In this document: piece by piece, positions 1 through 8,143 of the stretch
How positions within the stretch are numbered: position 1 is the stretch's first letter
Layout: every line of letters begins with the position of its first letter
From: AP-15 sp963732095
Lineage (GTDB): Bacteria; Pseudomonadota; Alphaproteobacteria; ATCC43930; CGMCC-115725
Assembly (NCBI GenBank): GCA_963732095.1
Contig: CAVSZA010000040.1
Span: 62,001-126,000, forward strand
Direction: 5' to 3'
Length of the DNA: 64,000 nt
Made by a program: the position numbers and the translations under genes
The notes under the pieces: model-generated
What the model saw: only the letters and a program-made list of their open reading frames with translations
Told to the model about the DNA's origin: nothing
The model's database searches: none

Positions 1-1
1 A

Positions 2-826
2 GCCGCCAATGAGTTGGCGTTGACGCCGGGCGCGGTCAGTCAACGCATTCGCCAGCTTGAGGAGGTGGCTGGACGCCGGCTGTTTAATCGGGTCCCCGCT
101 GGTGTCGAACTCAACGCTGCCGGTGAAGCCATGTTTACCGCGCTTGCCGAGCCCTTTCGTGCGATCGAAGCGGTCGATCGCGAACTCGGCGGCCCGTCAT
201 CGAGCCGTGTGACGATGAGTACGATGCCGTCATTCGCGGCGACTTGGCTGGTGCCACAACTCGCGATGTTCGCGCAACGTTATCCCGATATTGAAATTGC
301 CGTGGAGACGGGCACCCGCCCGGTCGATCTGAGGCGAGAGCCGATCGATTTGGCAATCCGGCATGGGTTGGGAAAGTACCCTGGCTTTGAAGCCACTTGG
401 CTCGTTGCTCCCGAACTCATTGTCGTCGCGAGCCCCGACCTGCTTAAAGACCGTGCCCCCCTCAAGGGGCCGGCCGATTGCCTGGCATTTCCTCTGCTCC
501 ACGACTTCAATCGCCAGGACTGGCCACTTTGGTTCGAAGCCCATGGCGTAGCCGCGCCGAACTGTAAAAAGGGCCCAGCGTTTTCGGAAAGCCACCTGAT
601 TGTGCGCGCGGCTGTCGCGGGACAAGGGTTGGCGCTAGTGCGGGATATTTACGCCGAGGACGACCTTCGATCGAAGAAGCTGGTAAAGCCGCTCACGGTG
701 AATTGGCCTGTGCAATTCGCTTATTACGTGGTCGCGACATCCGAAACGCTGCAAAAGCCTGCGGTCCGGCGATTTAGGGATTGGTTAATCGAAGAGGCGC
801 GACACAAAATCTCGTCGCCCACCTGA
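2..826 (+). CDS. LysR-family transcriptional regulator, 5' end outside window
   Basis: The reading frame is open from the first bases of the window (A-A-N-E-L-A-L-T-P-G-A-V-S-Q), so the TTG at 14 is not the true start and the gene begins upstream. What is visible is the second half of the LysR helix-turn-helix (LTPGAVSQRIRQLE, then RLFNR) followed by a full substrate-binding domain of the GcvA/AmpR type from about residue 60 of the visible part. About 25 N-terminal residues are missing. The family binds DNA as a tetramer and responds to a small effector. The target is unknown because the divergent neighbour lies outside the window. Confidence 0.85.
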   Translation, partial: AANELALTPGAVSQRIRQLEEVAGRRLFNRVPAGVELNAAGEAMFTALAEPFRAIEAVDRELGGPSSSRVTMSTMPSFAATWLVPQLAMFAQRYPDIEIAVETGTRPVDLRREPIDLAIRHGLGKYPGFEATWLVAPELIVVASPDLLKDRAPLKGPADCLAFPLLHDFNRQDWPLWFEAHGVAAPNCKKGPAFSESHLIVRAAVAGQGLALVRDIYAEDDLRSKKLVKPLTVNWPVQFAYYVVATSETLQKPAVRRFRDWLIEEARHKISSPT

Positions 827-1052
827 CGAAGTCGGGTTCTCCCACTGCCACTCGAATGGCCGCTTTCGACGCATCGGCGTCCTGCCTACAGGCCCCAAGG
901 AAGGTCTGAGACCGTGGTGAAAGCAGCCACTCAATCCCGAACGGAGAGCGCTGCCGCTCGTGCCCCACAACGGTTCCACGGCTCCAGAAAGCGATCCACA
1001 AATGTGTCGTCGTAGCGCGCCATTTCGGCTCCTCTCGATCTCCCGCAAGCAG

Positions 1053-1848
1053 TCAGCGAGGTACTGCGCCAGCGCCGACAAACTCGGCAACGGCGCGGGT
1101 AACGGCTTCGGGCTGCTCCAACAGCAGAAAGTGTCCCGCACGAGGCAGGTCGATAACCCGGACGCGCTCGCCGAATTGCTCGCGGAGCGCGTGGCCATTG
1201 CCCGGCGGAGCCGCTTCATCATCGAGCCCCTGGATCACGAGAAGCGGGGCTGTTCCGGCACCCCACCAATCTTCGAGCGCCATACCCCGGCTGGTCGCGA
1301 GGTGGGCGAGATGCACCGCCGGCCAGCATTCGACCTGCGCAAGTATTTTCGGATCCGACGCCGGCGACAGCCAGCGCGCCCCCAGCACGGTGACGCAATC
1401 GCTGCCGTTCATCTTGACTTCCGTAGCGTTGCGAAAGGACGTGCCTAGTGGCGTTGGGGGTCCGATGAGACCGCCCGCAGCAAGCAAAGTCACGCTGCGC
1501 ACCAGCGAGGGCCGGTCCACCGCCAGGCAGCGAGCGACCCGATTGCCGAAGGCATGGCCGACGAGGTGCGCCGGACCGCAATCCACAGCTTCGAGGACCC
1601 CAGCCACATCGGCGGCCAAATCGTGCAAAGTTGCGCCGTCGAGCGAGCCGCGAACTCCCTCCGACGCCGCGCATATTTATGGCGATGGCCTGCAATCCTC
1701 CGGCAGCAAGCATGCGCGCCAGATCGTCAAAATAACCGGTGCTGCAACCCGCATTCGCGAGCAGCACAACCGGGGCGCCCGATCCGTAAAGGATGCATTC
1801 CAGCGTCGCGCCACCGACGTCAATGTTTCGGTGCTGCCGCAATCTCAC
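1053..1848 (-). pseudogene. Alpha/beta hydrolase, frameshifted
   Basis: Two minus-strand frames join into one alpha/beta hydrolase. The N-terminal part (from the ATG at 1848) has the first strands and ends near INMRGVGGS; the continuation, in another frame, resumes as SLDGATLHDLAADVAG near 1640. A one-base shift near 1640-1665 would restore about 260 residues. The nucleophile elbow reads GHAFGNR, with Ala where serine is usual. A late Asp (IQGLDDE) and His (RAGHFLLLE) are present. It could be a recent pseudogene or an assembly error. Substrate unknown. Confidence 0.7.
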
Positions 1849-2073
1849 CTCCCGCGTCTGCCCGCTCTTGGCATGCGCATTCCTCGTGTCGCAGCGGTGA
1901 TCTCCCGCGCGAGCCGGCCGGCGTTAAATGCCCAAGGCGGCTTGGAGCGGGCGAACACGCCCTGAACTCCTGGCGTCAGATGTAGCGGGAACGAGCCGCC
2001 ATTGCTGGCCAAAACCGGACTCCATCCCCAAAAGGGCGTCTGGCCGTGGAGCGCAGCGAGTATTATTGTGCCC

Positions 2074-2703
2074 ATGTCGCTCGACTTTGCGGAATGCGAT
2101 CGGGCGCGCTTGGCGCGAGATCCGGTCTATGACGGGCGGTTCTATACCGGCGTCCACACCACCGGCATTTACTGCCGTCCGGTCTGTCCGGTGCGCCCCG
2201 CCCGGTCTGGCAATGTTTCGTTCTTCCCGTCGGCCGCGTCGGCCGAGGCGGCAGGTTTCCGCCCGTGCCTGCGGTGTCGTCCGGAGACCGCTCCGTTCTG
2301 CAGCGCGTGGATCGGCAGCAAGGCGACAGTTGAGAGGGCGCTGCGGCTCATCGTCGAGGAGGGAGCACTCGATCAGGAGGGAGCCACTGTGGAGTGCCTG
2401 GCCCAGCGCCTCGGCGTGGGGTCAAGGCAGCTGACGCGACTATTCGCGCGTTATCTCCAGGCTAGTCCTTCAAAAGTGGCAAGGACCGCACGCGTTCAGC
2501 GAGCCAAACGCCTCCTCGACGAGACCAGCCTGCCGATGACCGAAATCGCGATGCAGGCGGGCTTCGGGAGCCTCCGACGGTTCAACTCGGTCTTTGCTGA
2601 AGTCTATGGCAGACCGCCGACTGAAATTCGGCGCACGCGGCTATCAGCCAGGAAGGAGGTGAAGGTGGTGTCGGTGATACATCGCGGTCATCAAGGTCGT
2701 TGA
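2074..2703 (+). CDS. Ada-type metal-binding domain plus AraC helix-turn-helix (truncated Ada/AlkA-like regulator)
   Basis: I place the start at the ATG at 2074, because the upstream extension has no family resemblance. Residues 1-75 match the N-terminal Ada domain: the FYTGVHTTGIYCRP stretch and the paired cysteines (YCRPVC, CLRC) that bind zinc and accept methyl groups from phosphotriesters. Residues about 85-190 are an AraC-type double helix-turn-helix ending GRPPTEIRRTR. Relatives usually continue into an AlkA glycosylase or an Ada methyltransferase domain. Here the protein stops at 209 residues after an unrelated tail, so the repair domain appears lost. An IS5 remnant lies 270 bp downstream. 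It may still act as an alkylation-response activator. Confidence 0.75.
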   Translation: MSLDFAECDRARLARDPVYDGRFYTGVHTTGIYCRPVCPVRPARSGNVSFFPSAASAEAAGFRPCLRCRPETAPFCSAWIGSKATVERALRLIVEEGALDQEGATVECLAQRLGVGSRQLTRLFARYLQASPSKVARTARVQRAKRLLDETSLPMTEIAMQAGFGSLRRFNSVFAEVYGRPPTEIRRTRLSARKEVKVVSVIHRGHQGR

Positions 2704-2968
2704 TCGCGACATCTAGGCATTCTTTCGGAGAGAACAATCAGGCACACCGCCCTTTGAGCCCTACGGCGAAGCCCAAAGCGCTCTCCCGCCTCCCGACCGC
2801 AATTACCGATTGGTGGCTTCCGAGCCGTCATTCGCCGCAGCTCGACGAACGTGCGGAATCGGCGCAACCTCGCCGTTGCCGTGCGTACCTGCGATGGTCC
2901 CTTCACAATCTGGTTTGCAGACCTTCGCCGTCGTGCGATGCAAATCGGCGGTTTGGCGAGGTGGCGAT

Positions 2969-3318
2969 CTACGCCCTGGCAAGCCGCCTGAGAGCAAGCT
3001 GAATGGAGGCGAGGGCAACGAAGGCGCCCAGGGTTTTGGCACGATTCTCGAAGTCCTTGGCGAGACGCCGGTTGCGTCCGAACCAGGAGAAAGTGCGCTC
3101 GACCACCCAGCGGCGCGGCAGGGCGACGAAGCCCTTCATGTTGTCGCTGCGCTTGACGATCTCCGTGCCCAGCGGCGACACCTTTGCCACCGCAACTCAA
3201 CCTGCCAGGCGTTATAGCCGCCATCGGCCCAGATCAGTTCGAGCCAAGGGAAGCGCCTGCGTATTTTGTCGAGGACGAGCCCGGCCCCGTCGCGGTCCCG
3301 GATCGCGGCCGAGTGAAC
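2969..3318 (-). pseudogene. IS5-family transposase remnant
   Basis: The C-terminal end of an IS5-type DDE transposase is readable on the minus strand. One frame carries RDRDGAGLVLDKIRRRFPW and then IWADGGYNAWQVE (the second catalytic Asp region). After a frameshift near 3190 another frame carries RRWVVERTFSWFGRNRR, which holds the last catalytic Glu, and ends RLARA. The N-terminal two thirds are absent. I found no terminal inverted repeats, so this is a decayed fragment rather than an intact element. Confidence 0.8.
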
Positions 3319-3581
3319 GTTCCGATCGCTCGGTCGATCTTATCCGTTCCACGGTCGAGGTATTCACAAACGGCACGCTGCTCTTCGAGCAGGGGCAATA
3401 CAAACGCCAAATCACCGATATCGCGTCGTTGATGCGCGGCAGGCCGGCGGCGATGGCGCTCACTTCGCTGTTGGCCTGCATACATTTCGTAATCCGCAAA
3501 ATTGCCACAACTGCGTGATATCACTTCTCCATGATTGTATTGATTTTCGCTCTCGCCCTCGCGATCGAGGCTCGGCTGTTG

Positions 3582-3770
3582 CACTTCCCTGCCACTTCCC
3601 TGCCACTTCCCTGCCAGACCCCGCGGCAGGGAAAGGTTTTTCCCTGCCAACCCGGTCAGGGAACGCGCTACAAGAGCTTGATTCCACGGGAGATTTTCGG
3701 TCCGAGTGGGCTGATTTCGGAGCAGAAACGAAAAACTTCCCTGCTGTTTCCCTATCGGCAGGGAAAGCCG
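3582..3770. repeat. CTTCCCTGC tandem repeats and hairpins
   Basis: Three perfect 11-bp copies of CACTTCCCTGC lie head to tail at 3582-3614. They are followed by a 10-bp stem GGCAGGGAAA / TTTCCCTGCC with a 4-nt loop (3625-3648) and by a further CTTCCCTGC and GGCAGGGAAAG pair at 3736-3767. No convincing gene covers 3319-3780. Confidence 0.7.
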
Positions 3771-3780
3771 CGGCGGCGGA

Positions 3781-4308
3781 GTGCCGGTTCCCGATCTCGT
3801 TCCATTCGATCGGCTTCAAGGCGCTGCGGGCACCCGACACGCCGGAATGGAGAAGCAGTATTTCGCGCAGTGGCGGCTTGTGCGCTCGGCGCTCTTCCAG
3901 CTCGATACGATGGAGGGCTGGTCTCGCTGTTGGCTTCCGGTGCTTGCGAAAAATCACCCCGACTTCAACTTCGTACTCGGCAAGTCGGGGGTGACCTGGC
4001 TGCCCTACCTATTCGACCGCCTCGACACCGAATACGCGGATCGTGCGAGAGGCCTCAACTTCAAGCTCAAGCCGAGCGACTATTTCCGCCGCCAGGGCTA
4101 CGTCACCTATCCAGCAGGACCAATATCTCGACCCGATCATTCCGCTGATCGGCGAGGACAACATCATCTGGGGCGCCGACTACCCGCATTCGACTGCATC
4201 TGGCCCAACTCGCAGCGCGTGCTCGACAAGAACCTCGCCCAGATCTCACCGAGCGTGCGCCGCAAAATCACCAGCGAGAACGTGACCCGCCTCTACCACC
4301 TCGCCTGA
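3781..4308 (+). pseudogene. Amidohydrolase-2 family C-terminal fragment with two frameshifts
   Basis: The frame opens near the ATG at 3781 but recognisable similarity starts around 3950 (HPDFNFVLGKSGVTWLPY). It then shifts frame near 4110 (QQDQYLDPIIPLIGEDN, IIWGADYPH) and shifts back near 4190 (WPNSQRVLDKN to ENVTRLYHLA). The metal-binding Asp motif WGADYPH and the typical C-terminus are therefore present, but the N-terminal half with the HxH motif is missing. It resembles the 2-amino-3-carboxymuconate semialdehyde decarboxylase / LigW superfamily and is surely non-functional. Confidence 0.75.
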
Positions 4309-4548
4309 CATTGCCTCGCTCAGTCCGTTCCTCGCGTATGGGGAGGGAAGGGACGGGCTCGCCTCCCGTCCTTGAATTCCCACCCGCACGGGGATGAGTT
4401 GAGGGTGAGACCCTCGCCAATTGCGCCTCGTCGCAATACAGCAAGGATGTTCCCGTCACAGCAAAGTCGTCCAAGAGCGGCTCCGCCTCTCCTGACAACA
4501 TGGTCATCGCTCAGTTTGGTGACCGCACGCTCAAAGGAGGACGGGGTC

Positions 4549-5103
4549 ATGCAGTTACAATCGATCATACGAGGAGAGAAGAGGGAGCCGACGCGCCGAG
4601 ATAATTCGGGAATGGTCGGGTATCAGACGGGCCTGTCGGCGGCCGACACGACGCTCGAGTTCGGCCGTTTCCGCCTATTGACGCGGCGCCGGCAGTTGCT
4701 CGCCGATGGTGTACCGGTCGAACTGGGCACTCGCGCCATCGATCTCCTGATGGTTCTCATCGACGCCGACGGGGCGCTTGTCACAAGGAGCGAACTCTTG
4801 GCCCGTGTTTGGCCGAGCGTTTTTGTCGACGCGACCAATCTCAAGGTTCAGGTCTGCGAGTTGCGCAAGGCTCTCGGCGAGGACCGCGATTTTATCCGGA
4901 CCGAATTCGGCCGCGGGTATCGCTTTACCGCCGCCATAAGCTCAAGCGCCGCGGTTCCTGAAAATCCGCGTCCGATGCGGCGGGAGCACCGGTCGCGTCG
5001 AGAGGAGTGCCGCGAACGGACCGCTCGTCGGTCACCGCATAATCGGCATGCCGCCCCGTCAAGTTGGCCGAGACGCGCGACCTGCTCATCACGCATCGGA
5101 TAG
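4549..5103 (+). CDS. OmpR/PhoB-type winged-helix DNA-binding protein
   Basis: The start is the ATG at 4549, which follows a strong AAAGGAGG at 4533-4540. Residues about 35-125 form a trans_reg_C winged helix (EFGRFRLLTRRRQLLADG, then RAIDLLMVLIDADGALVTRSELL, then the wing EFGRGYRFTAA). There is no receiver domain. The remaining 55 residues are basic and low in complexity, without a membrane segment, so it is not a typical CadC sensor. In longer relatives the domain precedes an ATPase or tetratricopeptide region, so this copy may be truncated by a frameshift after about residue 125. Target unknown. Confidence 0.7.
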   Translation: MQLQSIIRGEKREPTRRDNSGMVGYQTGLSAADTTLEFGRFRLLTRRRQLLADGVPVELGTRAIDLLMVLIDADGALVTRSELLARVWPSVFVDATNLKVQVCELRKALGEDRDFIRTEFGRGYRFTAAISSSAAVPENPRPMRREHRSRREECRERTARRSPHNRHAAPSSWPRRATCSSRIG

Positions 5104-5250
5104 AAAACCCGCTCAACGCCGATTAAGGCGTTGGGCATCATCCTCCTGACGCGACTCCCCCGATGAATATGCCCGCCGGCGGTTCTCGGTGCGGCCGAAC
5201 GACCGCCTTGCGTAAACGCTGCCTCGGCCCAAGATTTTACGATCGATAAG

Positions 5251-5305
5251 AGGACCTCTGGAGGTCCTTTTAAGCCAGCGCTCGGGCTCCCGAGCGTTTC
5301 GGCTT
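5251..5305 (+). terminator. Two consecutive hairpins before the GAF-AraC gene
   Basis: AGGACCTC/GAGGTCCT with a T run (5251-5271) looks like an intrinsic terminator for the upstream gene. It is followed at once by CGCTCGGG/CCCGAGCG nested in AAGCC/GGCTT (5272-5305). The second hairpin ends about 20 bp before the downstream start at 5325, so it may instead act in that gene's leader. Confidence 0.5.
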
Positions 5306-5324
5306 TAAGCGGTCAGGGGGCAAA

Positions 5325-6698
5325 ATGGCGAGCTCGGTACGCCCCGCAAGCTCGAGCGACACGCCCGCACGGCACGCTGAGGACGTCTATTCAGTCGCTC
5401 AAGGCAACACGCCGCCGATCGGCATCGAGCCGGTATCGGCTTCGTGGCGGCGATCGGCCACTGAGCATGGCGTTGATCCGCTCAACAGCGAGGCGCCGCG
5501 CGTCCTTTTGCCTCACGAGGTCAAAGATTTTCGCGAACCGCTCGCCGAGCTCATTTTCAGCGCACAGGAGGAACTCGATCGACTGTACCGGGTGGTTCGC
5601 GAGGCGGGATACACCGTCTTGTTCTGCGACACCGCCGGTGTCGCAGTCGAGCACCGCGGCGACAATGCCGATGCGAGCCGCTTCAGATATTGGGGGACTT
5701 GGCTCGGCGGCATGTGGTCTGAGGCAATGGAGGGTACCAATGGCATCGGCACCTGCATCGCCGAAGAGCGGCCTATCACCGTCCACCGGGGCCAGCATTT
5801 TCGATCGCGGCACATCGACCTGAGCTGTTCCGGTGCACCCATCTTCGACGTCGACGGAAGGCTGATGGCGGTCTTGGACGTGTCGGCGATCGATCCCCAG
5901 CTCTCAGAACGAGCGCATGCGCTGACTGGTGCCCTCACGGCAGCGGCCGCGCGCGCCATAGGGGGCCGATTTTTCCGGGAGCGTTTTCGTCGAGAATGGA
6001 TCGTCGCGGTTTCGCCGCTCGAGGATGGCGAGCCGGAGATGCTGGTTGCCGTGGACGGTGATCAGCGGATCGTCGGGGCAAACCGAGCTGCGCGTACCTC
6101 CCTTTTGCTCGACGATCAAAGGCTGCGAACTGGTGTCAGCCTGTGGACTCTGTTCGAGCGCGACCCAGTGCTTTTTCGGCGCAAGGACATGGACGACTTT
6201 GCGACGCGCTTGATAATCGCGGGCAGCGACGAGACTTGGCCTGCGCTGGTGATGCCGCCTCAGAGCACTTTGGGTGCTCGGAACCCAATGAGCGCGGCTC
6301 TTCATATCCGGCCGCCCGTCAACATAGTTGCCAGTCTTGAGCGTTCAGCGCCGGCCCCACAAGCGCGCGGCGGGCTGCCACCAGGCGCGATGCGCCGGGT
6401 GCGCGAATACGTCGACGCACACCTCGGCGAAAGCATGGACCTCGCGGAGCTGGCTTCTATCGCAGGACTATCGGTGTTTCATTTCGCGCGGCAATTCAAG
6501 CAATCGGCCGGCGTCACGCCGCACCACTACCTCGTACAGAGGCGCATCGAACGAGCTCAGGACATGTTGGCGCGCACCGATCTCGCATTGTCGGAGATCG
6601 CCGTCGCCGCAGGCTTCTCCGACCAAAGCCATCTGTCGCGTCACTTCCGTCAGATGCTCGGCACGACCCCGAGAGAGTTTCGCTGGTCGCAGCGTTAG
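5325..6698 (+). CDS. AcoR-type GAF sensor fused to AraC helix-turn-helix
   Basis: 457 residues. Residues about 30-220 match the N-terminal sensor region of AcoR-like activators: SWRRSATEHGVDP, then a GAF domain with the EGTNGIGTCIAEERP block and SCSGAPIFDVDGRL. A PAS-like stretch follows at about 235-300 (MLVAVDGDQRIVGANRAAR). The C-terminus, 355-455, is an AraC double helix-turn-helix (MDLAELASIAGLSVFHFARQ, then LSEIAVAAGFSDQSHLSRHF). AcoR proteins normally carry a sigma-54 AAA+ domain; here an AraC output replaces it, so the protein should work with sigma-70-type polymerase. The ligand is unknown. No divergent target gene is obvious. Confidence 0.85.
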   Translation: MASSVRPASSSDTPARHAEDVYSVAQGNTPPIGIEPVSASWRRSATEHGVDPLNSEAPRVLLPHEVKDFREPLAELIFSAQEELDRLYRVVREAGYTVLFCDTAGVAVEHRGDNADASRFRYWGTWLGGMWSEAMEGTNGIGTCIAEERPITVHRGQHFRSRHIDLSCSGAPIFDVDGRLMAVLDVSAIDPQLSERAHALTGALTAAAARAIGGRFFRERFRREWIVAVSPLEDGEPEMLVAVDGDQRIVGANRAARTSLLLDDQRLRTGVSLWTLFERDPVLFRRKDMDDFATRLIIAGSDETWPALVMPPQSTLGARNPMSAALHIRPPVNIVASLERSAPAPQARGGLPPGAMRRVREYVDAHLGESMDLAELASIAGLSVFHFARQFKQSAGVTPHHYLVQRRIERAQDMLARTDLALSEIAVAAGFSDQSHLSRHFRQMLGTTPREFRWSQR

Positions 6699-6708
6699 CG
6701 AACCTCAC

Positions 6709-6910
6709 TCAGGACTCGATGCCGAGCAGCTTTGCTGCGGTGCCGCTCGCCTTCCCGAACGACGGGTCACCTTCCGATATGGACGCGCCCCTCGGCATTG
6801 TCTATTTCCTCCTCACACCCCGTGGCATAGCCCAGCTCTTGCAGGCGGTCGGGGATGGGATCGGAGATTTTTTCTCTTTTGCCGATCGACGCCCCGTCAT
6901 ACTGACCCCA
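6709..6910 (-). pseudogene. Possible amidohydrolase C-terminal scrap
   Basis: In the 421-bp gap after the GAF-AraC gene the minus strand reads GTAAKLLGIES and then a stop at 6709, which resembles the last residues of amidohydrolase-2 proteins. Just upstream another frame reads ISDPIPDRLQELGYATG. I see no complete gene and no clear family for the second part. Confidence 0.25.
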
Positions 6911-7119
6911 GCCTGCACACCGCGTTCTGCTTTTATCGCGGATCAAAATTGAGGAGGGCCGCCCTTTCCGGCCCTGCCGGCGAAAGAACCTGGCTCCGCT
7001 CAATTGGCCGCGAATCTCAGAAACTCTCAATTCGTGAGACGGAACCGCCGCGGAGGGAAACGGGCCTTCGAATCTCAATTCCCTTTCATGAGGGGAGGAG
7101 AGCGACCGTGATACGTCTC

Positions 7120-7755
7120 TCACATCCTGAGCGATCTTGGACCGCTGACGAACGGGTTGCCACGAAGATAAAATCGCAGGAGTCGGTTCGCATCCCGCGC
7201 GATGCCGATCCTGACGCTCTGCCCGATTTCGCCGGGTTCGTGATCACCGCCTGTGAGCCAAAGAGGGCCTTCCTGGCAAAGATCAAGTCCATCCAACCGG
7301 CGATCAACCCGCAATGCCGCGGTGAGCCTTCCTGGTCCTCGCGCCAAGTCGCGCAGCGGCTCGATTTGACGATTTTGCTGCATAATCGGGATGCCGTCGC
7401 GCGGCTCGAGCGCCCTGATGAGAACCCCAGCCCCAATCCCCACTATCTCGCTTGAGACGTTCAGCATGTATGCGCTGCCGTAGGCGAGGTACACGTAGGC
7501 ATGCCCGCGCTCTAGAAAGAGCGACCGATTACGCGGCGTCATCCCGCGGTAGGCGTGCCCCGCGGCGTCGCCGACGACATATGCCTCGGTCTCGACGACG
7601 CGGCCGCCAGCGACGCCTTCGGCCATCTCCCGCACCAGTATCTTGCCGATGAGATAACGCGCGAGCGAGACCGTATCGACCGGCAATTCCACACGAGGGA
7701 GCGGCGGATGGCCACCCTTATGCCGGCTAGGTATCAGCGCATCCGCTCGACCCAT
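7120..7755 (-). CDS. mpg: 3-methyladenine DNA glycosylase (AAG/Mpg family)
   Basis: 211 residues, the normal length of bacterial Mpg. Hallmarks are ARYLIGKILVRE, the catalytic-glutamate region VVETEAYVVGDAAGHAYRGMTPRN, the substrate-pocket segment RGHAYVYLAYGSAYMLNV, GVLIRALEP and ARGPGRLTAAL. It excises alkylated and deaminated purines to start base-excision repair in the cytoplasm. The first codon overlaps the end of the preceding SnoaL-like gene by 22 bp, so it is the last gene of the 9940-7120 operon. Its place behind a MOSC/reductase fusion is unusual for a repair enzyme. Confidence 0.93.
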   Translation of the reverse strand: MGRADALIPSRHKGGHPPLPRVELPVDTVSLARYLIGKILVREMAEGVAGGRVVETEAYVVGDAAGHAYRGMTPRNRSLFLERGHAYVYLAYGSAYMLNVSSEIVGIGAGVLIRALEPRDGIPIMQQNRQIEPLRDLARGPGRLTAALRVDRRLDGLDLCQEGPLWLTGGDHEPGEIGQSVRIGIARDANRLLRFYLRGNPFVSGPRSLRM

Positions 7756-8114
7756 TGAGCGCGCGAAGGTCCCGGCTCAAACGGATCGCCGAAGTATTGC
7801 GTCTCGCGGGCGACCTTCCCGTCTCTGAACTCCATGATGCTCACGGTGTAAGACGGCTGCCCGTCGTAGGTAAGTACGAATTCAGTAACCCAGAGGTCGG
7901 CACCACCGAGTATCCGCCGCACCGTGAAGCGCTTTCTGTTCGGCTGCGCGGCGCGAGACGCCTGAATGTTGCGCCGGCCGCGGATGCGCTCGCCCGACTG
8001 CGGGTACTCGAGCACCGCATCCTCTCGGTAAATCTGGTGCTCCGCCTCGAAGTCGTTCGCGTCGGAGGCGGCCCAGTGGCGATCCAGGGCCGCTCTGATG
8101 TCGTGGTCTTCCAT
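7734..8114 (-). CDS. SnoaL-like (NTF2 fold) protein
   Basis: The ATG at 8114 gives 126 residues. The sequence fits the SnoaL-like/NTF2 fold: HDIRAALDRHWAASDANDFEAEH, YREDAVLEYPQSGERIRGR, then TEFVLTYDGQPSYTVSIMEFRDGKVARETQYFGDPF. Such proteins are small cone-shaped barrels used as isomerases, hydratases or ligand-binding units; the substrate cannot be told from sequence. It lies 29 bp after the MOSC-reductase gene and overlaps mpg, so the three are probably co-transcribed. Confidence 0.8.
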   Translation of the reverse strand: MEDHDIRAALDRHWAASDANDFEAEHQIYREDAVLEYPQSGERIRGRRNIQASRAAQPNRKRFTVRRILGGADLWVTEFVLTYDGQPSYTVSIMEFRDGKVARETQYFGDPFEPGPSRAQWVERMR

Positions 8115-8143
8115 CTCGATCTTCCCTTCCTGCGTAGGCGCAA

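Noticed and set aside
3582..3614. Three 11-bp tandem units considered as a CRISPR array
   Set aside because: The units are directly adjacent with no spacers, so this is a simple tandem repeat. I saw no CRISPR array in the window.
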